The notes under the pieces are model-generated. The model ran no database searches and had not been told where the DNA came from. It was given only the letters and a program-made list of their open reading frames with translations. A DNA stretch of 64,000 nucleotides from contig JARWKL010000012.1 of assembly GCA_029961685.1 (NCBI GenBank), positions 16,911,227 through 16,975,226 of the forward strand, read 5' to 3'. Positions 10,603 through 19,672 of the stretch are shown here, in pieces. The DNA is from Aristolochia californica. Lineage: Eukaryota; Streptophyta; Magnoliopsida; Piperales; Aristolochiaceae. The translations under genes were made by a program, and so were the position numbers. Numbering within the stretch: position 1 is the stretch's first letter; each line of letters opens with the position of its first letter.

Positions 10603-11053
10603 TGTAGAATTCAGCATCCCTTGATAAGAACTTTAACCGAACTAAGAAGAAGAAGGAGAAGAGAGAGAGAGAGCAGAGATCAATCACCAAGGGAGAGAGC
10701 TTGGATGGAGGAGAAGAGGGAGAGCACCTACCAAGGGACAGAGCTTAGATGAACTTTGGGAAAAAGGAGGAGAGAATGCTCTACCTCTTAGCCACAACCT
10801 CTATTTATAGCTTTTAGGATGCTTTTTAGGGCTACAACATTATAAAAGAAGAGACATAAAAAAGACAAGTATTTACAACTTCATGCCATCTTTATGAGAA
10901 GTCTTTTTATTTACCCATATGCCACCTTAGATGTGTGGGCTTACTTTTCTTGGACGTGTGGGCTTGAACCCACTCTTCTAACACTTTTCTTGGATGTGTA
11001 GGCTTGAGCCCACTCTTCTAACAACATGTGTTCTTGAGTCCACTCTTCTAACA
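10603..11053 (-). repeat. 5' LTR of CopG with a tripled terminus
   Basis: The LTR begins at TGTAGAATTCAGCATCC (10603) and ends in TCTTCTAACA. The last part is repeated: segments ending in CCCACTCTTCTAACA stop at 10983, 11023 and 11053. The original terminus could therefore be 10983, with two extra terminal modules after it. Confidence 0.75.
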
Positions 11054-12516
11054 ATCTCATATGGAGATGATGAATTTAGTGTGAGAGCATCGAAGAACCT
11101 AACTTGGGGGAATTATTATCTTTGCTAGATGAATCAATGATTGTCCTGAAAAGAAAAGCCCAAAAAATTAAAAAAATTCATTGTACAGCTCAATAAGTTA
11201 CATGAGGAAATAATTTCCTTGAAATATGGATATTCCGTAAAATTAGAAGAGACACAAGGAAAAAATTACAAGTTCAATGTTGAATGTAAAAGGCTATATG
11301 CCCATGAAGATTTGAGGGATGGATATGAGAATACCTATGAAAAAAATAATCTCTCTCCTAGTCTAAAGTCTCTCCGACTCCCTAGAAATTGTTCTTTTAA
11401 AGAAAAACCTTAGAATTATCTCATGTTTAGAGAAAATTACTCTATGGAAGTCTATTCTCCAAGCAAAATCTGCCTTGGAGAAACACAAAGAAAGAAAAGA
11501 CATGTAGAAAGTGCCCATAAAGTTAGGAAACCATTGGATAGTGGTTCTTGCCAATATTATGGATGTAATAACTATTATGCATTTGAATGCTCAATAAGAA
11601 AATCTGAGCTTAGGGAGGGTGTTTGTGTGAGTGGTGGTGGAGAGGGGAGGGGGGAATTCAAGTAGGTTTCAATTGAGCTTGATATTGTAAATTTGAATGA
11701 TTTGAAACCACATGCTTGATTAGTTAAATTTCCTTGTCTTCTACCTATTATGGACTTTTGACATTGAATACAAATTTTCACAACCATAGTCAAAGGTCAC
11801 TACCTCAACAAAGTGAATTTGACCTAACTTGACTAAGTCAATCACCTTGTTGCTTTGCCTTTAAGAATAACATTTGTTAAGCTATAAGATATGCAAGTGT
11901 GAGCATCAATGTGTCATTTGTCCAAGTCATGGCGATTTGTCTTTGCTGCAAAGTACATAAGTTAAATCCTTACTATAAGGAAAGAAATTAATTAGGAAAC
12001 TATTTGATAAGATTGAGCATATAATTAGGCACCCCAAGCTCAAAATGTGATTCGGTCAAAGCTAAATCGAGCATAAAGTACCTCTATCTTTCAAGTCTGG
12101 AATATCTCGTCTTATGGCACAAAATTATATGTGCAAATTTTTTTAAATGATTGATTGATGATTTTGATGCATGAATTCTCAAACTTGAAATGAGGATTGA
12201 AAAAAGTTACTCTTTTGCAAGCTCGACATTAAGGGAATAATTGATTTGTTAAGAGAACCCCATCCCCTCTATAAAAATGCCAATATGCCCAATACTAAAG
12301 GTAAGCTTTAGAACCTAAATTAGAGCCTTAAATTTTAAAACCTATACAAGTAGAAAATGTATAAGAAAAATTAAGCCTCTTAGGACGTCCTTTTCCTATG
12401 GTATGAAAAAATATATATAGATACACACAAACCAAGCTCAATATACAAAAAAAATTCTTAGAATTGCTTAGTACTAAGCAAAGTTAGTCAACATGTCTCT
12501 TAGCTCCACAATGTTT
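11054..12516 (+). other. Unassigned sequence with a possible zinc-knuckle remnant
   Basis: Open stretches at 11219-11413 and 11423-11665 together resemble a decayed gag. Near 11550 a CQYYGCNNYYAFEC stretch looks like a C-x2-C-x4-H-x4-C knuckle that has lost residues, preceded by Lys/Arg-rich sequence. I do not recognise the family. From 11700 to 12516 the DNA is AT-rich, and I see no coding or repeat feature in it. Confidence 0.3.
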
Positions 12517-12875
12517 GTTGATTTTCAAGACTCCATGGATTTAGCTCATGGAGAAAAAAAAAAAAGGAACTCATTGAGAGAAAACAAGAGGAAGCTCAAT
12601 TTATAAATTAATCAAACTATATTATTAGAATAATACCCCTAAAAATTAAACTAATTATATCTGTGCCATATCTATCAGATTACTCTTTATTTACCATCCT
12701 TCCATCATTGCTTGGGCATGTGGGCCTTCTTCTTGATATATAGGCCTTGAGCCCATCTTCCACATCTCTTGGATATGTGGGTCTTCCTTGGTCTTATGGG
12801 TTTGGGCCCATCTTCCAATACACTTGGATATGTGGGTCATCCTTTGTCGTGTGGGCTTGGGCCCATCTTCCAACA
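12517..12875 (-). repeat. 3' LTR of LARD-H1
   Basis: 359 bases from TGTTGATTTTCAAGACTCC to GGGCCCATCTTCCAACA. It contains three tandem modules of the type CTTGGATATGTGGGNCTTCCTTGG followed by TGGGCTTGGGCCCATCTTCCA. Sequence CTCCCTCTCAAGCTGGGG follows as the antisense polypurine tract. Confidence 0.8.
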
Positions 12876-13736
12876 CTCCCTCTCAAGCTGGGGTGAGAGA
12901 ACATCATGAACTCCCAACTTGTTGCAAATGGTGTATAAAATCTTTTTGTATAAAATGGCAGTCCTCCACATCTTTCAACACTCTCCCTCACACTGGTGCT
13001 CTCTTCTATGAGACCCAACTAGCATAAGATAAGTGAGAGTAAAATCACTCTAACCCATATGACATTGTTTCATCCTCTAGTCATAACCCTTGCAGGATAT
13101 AGGGCACATTCCTATTATTCTTAGATAGTACCATTCCTATCTTCTGTAGATAGTGGGTCTATACTCGATGCTCAGAAGTGTAACAAAAAAACTCCTCCAT
13201 CACTGTGTCCCTCCATAGGACAATGAATCTCAAGTGATAGGAATAATAAATACCAATTCAGAGGGACTATATGATATTAGTAATAAACTCATCCATCATG
13301 GTGTCCCAATCTGGGCACTCTCATGGTGTCCCAACTATAGTAACACTCATAAGGTTACAATAAGTGTTTTTCCCAAAGATATTTTTGATAGTCAAATAAA
13401 TGATGGTATGAGAAAAGATATTGAGCCATCTCTTCTTCAATAATAATGTCTCATCCAAAGAGACACAATTGCAACAACTGAAATGGGTCTGGGCCCATTA
13501 ACACTAACCAAAATAATCCTTGTAAAATAACCCAAGAAATAATTTAAAGCAAGTATTTGTACCAAATAATATGTTGACCAAGGAATAAGCTGACAATACT
13601 TCAAAATAATAATCAAGCCAGAGAAAAGGTACCGAGTCGTGTTGAGTCAAATAGTAGACCAATATAGTCGAGTCGCAAAAATTAGGTATAAACCTTGTGA
13701 TCTGGACCCGTATAACCGAGACACGAAATAAGTGAG
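12876..13736 (-). other. LARD-H1 internal region, 3' part
   Basis: No credible ORF. The segment holds motifs shared with LARD-E and LARD-H2, including short stretches with CTCCATCACTGTGTCCCTCC and the antisense of a GGGCCTCAT block. The last bases GTGAG (13732-13736) are the target duplication of Pack-B. Confidence 0.65.
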
Positions 13737-14070
13737 TGTTATGCACGCAATAACATTGTTATTTTAGTTGTTTTTCTTTAATTTACTTTATTTATTTCAG
13801 TTTTAGGCCACATGGGTATTTTTGTAATATTTTATTTATAGGGGTATTTTTGTAATAATTTAACGTAAACCCTAAAAGGGACCCTATTTAAGGGGTAAGA
13901 GTAATGAGAAGGGAAGCATTGAAATATTGAGAATTAGGTTAATTCTAGAGTAAAAAGGCTTGGAGTTCTCCTCAACGAGCTCTAGGGTTTTCAAGCTTCC
14001 CTTTGGCTTGATCTTCGTCGTCCTCCTCTTCCTTCCTACGAATCCTTGTGTCAGATCTGGGACCGTAACA
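13737..14070 (+). repeat. 5' LTR of Pack-B
   Basis: TGTTATGCACGC to GGGACCGTAACA, 334 bases. It differs from the 3' LTR by scattered substitutions and small indels such as the missing TTAT near 17690. Confidence 0.92.
13883..13896 (+). promoter_or_regulatory. Conserved TATA region of the Pack LTR
   Basis: CCTATTTAAGGGGT is nearly unchanged in all seven Pack LTRs (near 4203, 13884, 17788, 42372, 44336, 49929, 53170). A like-placed CCTATTTAAGGG is in both GypA LTRs on the minus strand (36601-36612 and 41553-41564), and CCTATTTAAAG in the solo Gypsy LTR at 63066. Position and composition fit a pol II TATA box. The transcription start is inferred downstream. Confidence 0.65.
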
Positions 14071-14072
14071 AC

Positions 14073-14084
14073 TGGTATCAAAGC
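14073..14084 (+). other. Primer-binding site of Pack-B
   Basis: TGGTATCAAAGC lies two bases after the LTR. It differs at one base from the initiator tRNA-Met complement seen intact in Pack-C (42560-42571). Confidence 0.85.
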
Positions 14085-14090
14085 GGGAGC

Positions 14091-14384
14091 ATGATGAGCC
14101 AAGAAGACCCACGGTTGGCGATGCACAGACAAATTGGAGAAATGGCTGCAACATGCTTTGGAGTAGAAAGAATACAAAAATGGTGTGCCTCCTGGGTGAA
14201 ATATGGGCTATCAACGGAGTATCGAGAGGCATTCGCTCGAGAAGCTATCTCGAACGGACAGGAAACTCCAGCGACGGCCCTGTCAAAACAGGTCACACGA
14301 CCTCAAATCTCCGACCACATATGCGGACAAGAGGTAGCAGAAGCTATCTTGAACGGGGCAACAGGCCAAGGGCCGAAAAAATAA
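14091..14384 (+). CDS. Pack leader ORF (Pack-B copy)
   Basis: The first ATG after the primer site opens a 97-codon frame. Its C-terminal part, with RPQISDHICGQEVAEAILNG, matches the Pack-C leader (RPQFSEHDICTEEAAEAVSNG). The first part is unlike the LEEW repeats of Pack-C. I find no known domain. It may be a remnant of a Gypsy gag N-terminus or a new element protein. Position directly behind the primer site in three copies shows that it belongs to the element and not to a captured gene. Whether it is translated is unknown. Confidence 0.5.
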   Translation: MMSQEDPRLAMHRQIGEMAATCFGVERIQKWCASWVKYGLSTEYREAFAREAISNGQETPATALSKQVTRPQISDHICGQEVAEAILNGATGQGPKK

Positions 14385-15077
14385 AAAAATTTCGTCTGGT
14401 TTACCGGTCGAAGCACCTGCGGAAGGTTTGGGGGCGACCTCAAATCCGACACCGAAAACCATGGAAATTGTTGAGAGGGACACAAATCCGATTTCGGACT
14501 CAGACCTTCTGCAATCAAACGGTGGCGATTTTAGGAAATCGGAGGGGTATTTCCCAAACCCCTTATCATGGGAAACCAGAATTCCATAGGCGATGCCAAT
14601 AAAATCGCCCAGCGAAGAAGCCCCTAAGGGGTGTTGTTCACCGTCGGAGAGCTCAGCAGGCCCCCAACCACAACGCCTTTCCTCCTTCCGTCGCTTTGGC
14701 AGCCGGCATGGCGCGGAGCAAACGGGAGAAAGGGCGATGGGGAAAATGGGCGTCAGACCATATCTCGAACTATGAAACGACAACTCCTCCAGCGGGGACA
14801 CCTCGACGTCCTCCTGTTCACCACCGGAGGAAGAAGAGGCACCATCGGCGCCGTCGGAACCAACCCCGGTGGGATGTGACTTCCGGCCACCACCTCCCAC
14901 TCGCAATCTACTTCTCGGCATGCCTGAGTAAACTCAAATTCCAATTTGGGTGGGGGGGGGGGGGGGGGGGGCCGTGCGTGAGTAAACTCAAATTCCAATT
15001 TGGGTGGGCGGGGGGGGGGGGGGGGGGGGGGGTAAGCGTCTCGGAATTTTATTTTTTTTAAGAACTCTGTTGTTCTG
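14385..15077 (+). other. Pack-B leader continuation with possible splice donor
   Basis: The DNA is GC-richer than its surroundings and aligns piecewise with 50380-51030 of Pack-D and 43200-43440 of Pack-C. The right edge reads GGGTAAGC (15030-15037). Pack-D has TTGGGGGTAAGCTTCT at the matching place and Pack-C TGGGGTAAACTC, which would fit a 5' splice site. Plausible minus-strand ORFs here look like shadows. Confidence 0.45.
14928..15032 (+). repeat. Tandem duplication with two long poly-G runs
   Basis: A unit beginning GTGAGTAAACTCAAATTCC and ending in a G run occurs twice (first copy from about 14930, second from 14978). The runs are G20 at 14952-14971 and G23 at 15010-15032. The run lengths may be unreliable in any assembly. 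Confidence 0.85.
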
Positions 15078-15462
15078 TTGATTCACACAATACCTGTGTA
15101 TGTTAATTTGCCTGCTAGAATGCGTTGGAGAGCTTTGAATGAGATTGATCTTAGGATCAAAGAAGTTTTCACTATTCTGTTAGTGGATACATTTCATTTT
15201 AGTGGGAGTGCAACATCTTTTCCGTTGCTGAATTTTTTTTTGAGGGGCTATATTTTGCTGTTGATGAGCACAGTCACTGTGCGTGGGGTCATTACGCAAT
15301 TGACACGGTGAGTCCATTTAATTTTCCTCTTAATGAGTTCACCCACAGTGTGAATGTCCTGTATATATTTGTGCTTCATGGCATGCTCTTGCATGATACG
15401 GACGTTCCTTTTGAGAAAACAGCAACAACTACTCTACATGTTGAAGGGCTAAATTTTTTGGG
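15078..15462 (+). other. Pack-B region of unknown origin
   Basis: Open frames 15078-15311 and the start of 15308-15835 show no domain I recognise. A related region in Pack-C (43444-43860) shares the general position between leader and poly(A)-binding-protein piece. It may be element-specific sequence or an unrecognised capture. Confidence 0.35.
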
Positions 15463-15835
15463 TCTCGTCATGCGAGACGGAGTTGGGAAATTCCAATGTT
15501 TTGGAAGTGTTAATTTTGAGAATGTAGAAGTATGCAGTAGTGTTGTCTACAATGGTAAGAATGCATGCTTGTTAAATGATTTTGCTATTCTAGATCCACC
15601 TACTGTTGGGTATGTGGAGAAAGACGAATCAGTGTTGCATGTTTTTGTTATTAGAAGTGCCTCAGTTGATACTGCAGAAATGAGGTGCAACTCAACCATC
15701 TATCTTAGGAATTTCAGTGGACTTCAAGCAGCCACAAGTGTGAACTGTGAATCAGAGATGTCCTTCTTGGGAAAGGAGAACAGTGCTGCACTTCAACATT
15801 CCATTGTTCTTATATTTCAACCTGCTGAGGCATAA
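15308..15835 (+). pseudogene. Upstream section of the Pack-B chimeric frame
   Basis: This 175-codon frame contains unknown sequence, a poly(A)-binding-protein RRM piece (about 15463-15560), further unknown sequence and the start of an IAA-amino-acid hydrolase piece (HSIVLIFQPAEA). It ends at TAA 15833-15835. It is in the same frame as the 538-codon frame starting at 15854, so one stop separates the two within continuous hydrolase homology. Confidence 0.75.
15463..15560 (+). pseudogene. PABP: Captured poly(A)-binding protein RRM2 fragment (Pack-B)
   Basis: Translation GLVMRDGVGKFQCFGSVNFEN matches the end of RRM2 in cytoplasmic poly(A)-binding proteins, where MRDGDGKSKCFGFVNFEN is usual. The RNP1 motif is altered at two positions (KFQCFGSVNF). 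The same part of the same gene is present in Pack-C (43905-44159) and Pack-D (51847-51960). Only about 33 codons remain here. Confidence 0.7.
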
Positions 15836-16206
15836 GGAATAGGAGCTTGGAACATGCTCCTAGAAGAGGTGTTGGAAAATGTAGAGGCTATGTTGGGCAT
15901 TCACTTGGGGTTTCACTATCTCACAGGAGTAGTGGCTTTAAAAGCTGGAAACTTCTTGGCTGGCTGTGGACACTACAAAGCAAAGATTAGTGGAAAAGGA
16001 GGCCATGCAGCTATTCCACAATCTTCAATTGACTCTGTTTTGGTAGCATCATCTTCAATAATCAGCTTACAACAACTTGTCTCAAGGGAGGCAGATCCTC
16101 TAGATTCACAGATGGTTTCAGTGTCCCACATCAATGGAGGCAGTGCTTACACTTTCATTCATGATTCAGTAACAGTTGGCGGCACTTTCAAGGCATTTCG
16201 TGCAGA
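15785..16206 (+). pseudogene. Captured IAA-amino-acid hydrolase fragment (ILR1/ILL-like)
   Basis: Residues from HSIVLIFQPAE through [44 protein letters not shown] and [15 protein letters not shown] follow plant ILR1-like amidohydrolases of the M20 family, which release free auxin from amino-acid conjugates in the ER. The piece covers the middle of the protein, including the dimerisation insert. Metal ligands at both ends are missing except the QPAE region, where the second Glu reads Ala followed by a TAA stop. The family gene has several introns and this copy has none. It continues in frame into kinase sequence at about 16229. Confidence 0.88.
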
Positions 16207-17470
16207 GCAGCCAAGTGGCATGTTGGGGGAGATTATGAAGCATTTACCTCAACATCCAACCATAGTGCGCTTGAGGGTTACTTACGAGGGTAATACTGCC
16301 GTGTATCTTGTGCTGGAATTGTGTACAGGAGGTGAATTGTTTGCTCGTATCATTGCCAGGGGACATTTTGCAGCAAGGGCTGCTGCTGGGCTTACCAAAA
16401 CATGTGTGGAAGTAGTACAGATGTGTCATAAGCATGGGGTCATGCACCGAGATCTCAAGCCTGAGAACTTCTACTGTTGGGCACCTGTATCTACTGCTAA
16501 GGATGCATTTGTGTTGTATGGTTCTGCTATTAGTGCAGTAACTTCTGTTGGGTCTGCTGCTATTCCAATCAGCATTGGAATCGTGTTAGATTTCTTGTGG
16601 TATGAACCTTCTAGTGAGAGAATCAATGATATGGCAGCAGTTCAAAGGGCAAGAGATTTTCATCTTGGTTGGTTTCTGGAACCAAACAGATTTGGTCACT
16701 ACCCCAGATCAATGGAACTAATGGTAGGAGAGCGGCTCCAACAACTCTACTGGGTGAAATCAGATTGGAATAAAGATGAAAGAATGGCAGGTGATTGGGT
16801 GCACACTTCTGGAAAATGGAGTGGTCGCACTGATAAAGGCATCCAAACCTCTCCAGACTACAGAATTTTTGCTATCTCTTCACAGTTTCCTCAGCTCTCT
16901 ACCAAAGACAAGACCTTGGTCTTTCAATTTTCTATTAAACATGAGCAGCAGTTTGATTTTATCCCTATGAAGAGAAGCACCCTCCAGCAACTCAGGCAAG
17001 ATATGACATTGGCTTCACTACTTATTGATCAAATTACCTACCTTGATGATTGGGTTGTACGGGATAGAGAGCATTCACTGTCTTTGGCTGGGGCTACTGC
17101 AGCATTGGAAGCATGCCCTCTCCACCTTTCTGTCACTGATGGGGCGAGGGCAGATGTACAACTAGTGAAGGATTCAATTAGTTCAGCTATTCATGTTGTG
17201 CCAGTCATGGGTTCCTCAATGTATCATTTACTGTCAAGGGCAGAGGAGCTGAATTCTCTGGTGTCGGCACTTGCTACCGTAGCAGCACTGGAGAGTGTCC
17301 TGCTTGACGCATGTGGAGACCTATTAGCTTCAACAGTAGCAATGCCTGTAAAGGAAAGTAGCCTCAAAACTCACATTATACAACTCCAAACAAGCTCTAC
17401 TTCATCGGCTCTATCTATCTCAACCATCGAATATTTGTTTACCGGCCAGCGAAATGAAGAATGTCCATGA
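15854..17470 (+). CDS. 538-codon chimeric ORF of five host-gene fragments (Pack-B)
   Basis: One uninterrupted frame joins an ILR1-like hydrolase piece (residues about 1-118), a CDPK catalytic piece (126-210), a segment of unknown origin (211-240), a GH1 beta-glucosidase piece (240-296), a calreticulin N-terminal piece (297-367) and a QWRF-family piece (368-515), then an unplaced tail. The ATG is the first in frame after the TAA at 15833. No domain is complete, so no original activity is expected. Transcription from the upstream LTR is plausible but not shown. The frame ends TGA at 17468-17470, about 165 bases before the polypurine tract. Confidence 0.8.
   Translation: MLLEEVLENVEAMLGIHLGFHYLTGVVALKAGNFLAGCGHYKAKISGKGGHAAIPQSSIDSVLVASSSIISLQQLVSREADPLDSQMVSVSHINGGSAYTFIHDSVTVGGTFKAFRAEQPSGMLGEIMKHLPQHPTIVRLRVTYEGNTAVYLVLELCTGGELFARIIARGHFAARAAAGLTKTCVEVVQMCHKHGVMHRDLKPENFYCWAPVSTAKDAFVLYGSAISAVTSVGSAAIPISIGIVLDFLWYEPSSERINDMAAVQRARDFHLGWFLEPNRFGHYPRSMELMVGERLQQLYWVKSDWNKDERMAGDWVHTSGKWSGRTDKGIQTSPDYRIFAISSQFPQLSTKDKTLVFQFSIKHEQQFDFIPMKRSTLQQLRQDMTLASLLIDQITYLDDWVVRDREHSLSLAGATAALEACPLHLSVTDGARADVQLVKDSISSAIHVVPVMGSSMYHLLSRAEELNSLVSALATVAALESVLLDACGDLLASTVAMPVKESSLKTHIIQLQTSSTSSALSISTIEYLFTGQRNEECP
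16229..16482 (+). pseudogene. Captured calcium-dependent protein kinase fragment
   Basis: The sequence [53 protein letters not shown] and [10 protein letters not shown] is the alpha-C to catalytic-loop part of a plant CDPK, a Ca2+-activated Ser/Thr kinase. The HRD and N of the catalytic loop are intact. The Lys of the ATP site, DFG and the calmodulin-like domain are absent. GARGHF-type changes are few, so the capture is fairly well preserved. In plant CDPKs this part lies mostly in the first large exon, so intron absence is not informative here. Confidence 0.88.
16483..16587 (+). other. Unassigned segment in the Pack-B chimera
   Basis: About 35 codons ([19 protein letters not shown] and following, up to IPISI) link kinase and beta-glucosidase sequence. 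The alanine-rich composition suggests a further small capture, but I cannot name the source. Confidence 0.4.
16571..16740 (+). pseudogene. Captured GH1 beta-glucosidase fragment
   Basis: [14 protein letters not shown], then [17 protein letters not shown] and [16 protein letters not shown] match plant family 1 beta-glucosidases in the stretch between the two catalytic glutamates. The usual wording is [16 protein letters not shown] and YGDYPKSM. Neither catalytic Glu lies in the piece. It joins calreticulin sequence directly after GERLQQ. Confidence 0.85.
16741..16953 (+). pseudogene. CRT: Captured calreticulin N-domain fragment
   Basis: [25 protein letters not shown], here cited only by its ends WVKSDW and GKWSG, is followed by [16 protein letters not shown] and [16 protein letters not shown]. 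This is the start of mature plant calreticulin, the soluble ER lectin chaperone. The signal peptide, the rest of the lectin domain, the P-domain and the HDEL tail are missing. Calreticulin genes have many introns; none is present. Confidence 0.88.
16954..17397 (+). pseudogene. Captured QWRF-family (augmin-8-like) fragment
   Basis: [69 protein letters not shown] and [15 protein letters not shown] match the C-terminal helical domain (DUF566) of plant QWRF proteins. These proteins associate with microtubules; one member acts as augmin subunit 8. About 148 codons are retained without a stop. The QWRF signature itself lies upstream in the family and is not included. It is the longest captured piece in Pack-B. 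Confidence 0.82.
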
Positions 17471-17574
17471 GAATTTATTTTTTTTCAAGACCTGAAAAAA
17501 AATCCTTGAAGGTTTGCTCCAGTTTTTGGGCATCCAAAGAGCGCACATGATTTTCGCGGATGCTACTCGGGCAC

Positions 17575-17644
17575 CAGTGAAGACGTCGGCATATAGACAC
17601 TACTTCCGAGCTTGAGGAAAAACACGTTCTTCCGGGGGGTGTAA
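17575..17644 (+). pseudogene. Gypsy pol relic and polypurine tract of Pack-B
   Basis: CTTCCGAGCTTGAGGAAAAACACG and the following bases are the counterpart of the FELEDKL codons at the end of Pack-A, with a frameshift. GGGGGGTG just before the LTR is the polypurine tract. Confidence 0.7.
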
Positions 17645-17974
17645 TGTTATGCTCGCAATAACATTATTATTTTATTTATTTTTCTTTAATTTACTTTATT
17701 TCAGTTTTAGGCCACAAGGGTATTTTTGTAATATTTTATTTATAGGGGTATTTTTGTAATAATTTAGCGTAAACCCTAAAAGGGACCCTATTTAAGGGGT
17801 AAGAGTAATGAGAAGGGTAGCATTGAAGTATTGAAAATTAGGTTAATTCTAGAGTAAACAGGCTTGGAGTTCTCCTCAACGAGCTCTAGGGTTTTCAAGC
17901 TTCCCTTTGGCTTGATCTTTGTCATCCTTCTCTTCCTTCCTACGAATCCTTGTGTTAGATCTGGGACCGTAACA
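17645..17974 (+). repeat. 3' LTR of Pack-B
   Basis: 330 bases from TGTTATGCTCGC to GGGACCGTAACA, followed by the target duplication GTGGG. Confidence 0.92.
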
Positions 17975-17979
17975 GTGGG

Positions 17980-19672
17980 ACATGTCTAACTTGACCCAGA
18001 CCGGGTTGACGCGGTCCGAGTTGGTCCCACCCACTGGATGAGCGGACAGAATGAGTCTGGCAGGTTGCTAGTTTGCTGGGAACTCAGTCAGTCCGGGTTG
18101 CTCGGCAAACACTTGACCCGGAATTAATAAGTTTCCTAACTTAGGAAACATATAATTTGTCAATAGTTATCGTCTTCCACACGGCATCAAACAGAGAGGG
18201 ATGAGCAACTGAGTCAGCTCTGTGACTTCCGAAAAAATAGTAGGAACGACTGAACCTTTCTGAACTTGATTGCTGCATTAGGATGGAATAGTAGAGATAC
18301 GAGGCGGAACCTTCCAAACTAGTTTCTGACTTCGAATGGAAACCAAGGTTAGAGTCTGCCACCAGATGGATGATTTTTAAACCAACAGGATGATAAGATA
18401 CCAAAGATAAACTTCCAAAAATAATCACAGATAAAAGAGTATTGAGCGAGGTCTAGTAGGAATGCAATCTATAGATAAATCAGGAAGCTGAGCAGTGATA
18501 TAAGAAATCTTATCCACCACCAACTTCCATAAATAAGATGGATGCTGGCTGGAAATCGGATTGCTATGCTGGAAATCAGATTCAGTCATACATAATCCTA
18601 GCAACTTTCCAAGATTGATGAGGATTGACAAGAAAGAGAAGGCTGATTATTTTCCAAAATGAGTTTTCTAGATTGACGGCAGATCAGCAGAGAGACAATA
18701 GAGCCTTCGTTCTTTAGAAAAAAAAATGTTAGCAGAAGGATACTGTTGGCTGACAGAAGTTCTCTTTTTCTCTTCTATAGCTTCAATTAGTTCTTGTGAT
18801 GCCGAGAAATAAGCATAAATGTTTTGTCTCATACGAGGATGCTGCACCATCAGCCATGGAACTTGACGAAAGCGACACCTTGATAAGGCCAAGGAAGGAT
18901 GATAAGGATTCACAAAATTAATCCCGCCAACAGGTTTCTAGCTGAGTTTTCCAAAACAAAGGGTAGTGAAGCAGCATAACCATGGAAACTAGTAGAAATT
19001 GATATCTTCTCCTTCCGCCTTTCTCCAAATTCATTTTTCTCCTTCATAGAGAAAAGAGATTGAAAAGGAAAAGAATCTCTACCATGGATGAATCTTTGCT
19101 TTGTATTTGAGTTTTTACAAATCCCTTTCACTCGCAATACAAAGTTGTGTTGCTTTCATTAAGACTTCCCAGCATCACAAATTTCTCTTCATTTTTTGAC
19201 ACTGGTACTACTCTTTTTAGTAGTAAAACTATCATCATGCCTATCACTATATGGCTAGCAAATGATGACTGATCTAGAGCCAAGTGAAGTCAGAAGGCAA
19301 AAGATTCAACGCTCAGACGGTGGAGACTATTCTCTCAAGAATAACACAAAAAAATCCAAAGAGCTCAAATAATCATGGAGCTTAAGGAGATGACACCAAA
19401 TGAGGGCTTTCAATAGTAATCCCTGTATCGAATTAGGATGCTGAAAATTCAAACAAAATAAATAAAATTGAAATGAAAGGTTGTTTCCTAGAAGAATGTC
19501 TAAACTCTAAAAAAAGTAATCGGACACTATAAAAGTTTCTAACAACTATAAAAAAATGAAGCATCAATATGACCAAGAAAAAAAATGGTTTCGGGAATTC
19601 TAAAAAACCATAGCTACGAATCTTGAAAATCAACATTGAAAATCAACATTGAAAATCAATGCTCTGATACCT
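17980..19672 (-). other. LARD-H1 internal region, 5' part, with primer site
   Basis: This 1.7 kb stretch aligns in its first part with 57930-58090 of LARD-H2 (repeated GACTCGG/GTTGAC words) and has several short minus-strand ORFs of 60-95 codons (such as 18668-18913). None of them shows a domain I recognise. The primer site (antisense GCTCTGATACC) is at 19661-19671. The short repeat GAAAATCAACATT precedes it. Confidence 0.65.

Larger units (their letters stand above)
6101..11053 (-). mobile_element. CopG: Ty1/Copia retrotransposon lacking its 3' end
   Basis: Read leftward it has a 5' LTR (11053-10603), primer site, a leader of about 1 kb, gag with zinc knuckle, protease, integrase, and reverse transcriptase up to the RNase H boundary, where CopF cuts it. 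The integrase-before-RT order is diagnostic of Copia. All coding parts carry stops or frameshifts. It is a close relative of CopK on the other strand. Confidence 0.9.
13737..17974 (+). mobile_element. Pack-B: complete gene-capturing non-autonomous LTR element
   Basis: A 4,238-base element with LTRs of 334 and 330 bases, a primer site, a leader ORF, at least six host-gene fragments, a relic of Gypsy pol and a polypurine tract (GGGGGGTG near 17635). The flanking 5-base duplication is GTGAG (13732-13736) and GTGGG (17975-17979). LARD-H1 sequence continues on both sides, as judged against LARD-H2. No gag, protease, RT or integrase is present. All captured pieces run in the sense direction and lack introns. 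Confidence 0.92.

Noticed and set aside
11219..11665. A host zinc-finger gene
   Set aside because: Only a decayed knuckle-like motif is visible and the surroundings look like retroelement debris; evidence is too weak for a firm call.
14283..14921. Minus-strand 212-codon ORF as a gene
   Set aside because: It is antisense to the Pack leader in a GC-rich stretch, has no known domain and is not preserved in Pack-C or Pack-D.
15785..16482. Intact auxin-conjugate hydrolase and protein kinase genes
   Set aside because: Each is a short internal piece lacking key residues at both ends and bounded by other gene pieces within Pack-B.
18668..18913. Minus-strand ORFs in LARD-H1 as captured genes
   Set aside because: No recognisable protein family and no clear coding signal; they are not obviously shared with LARD-H2.
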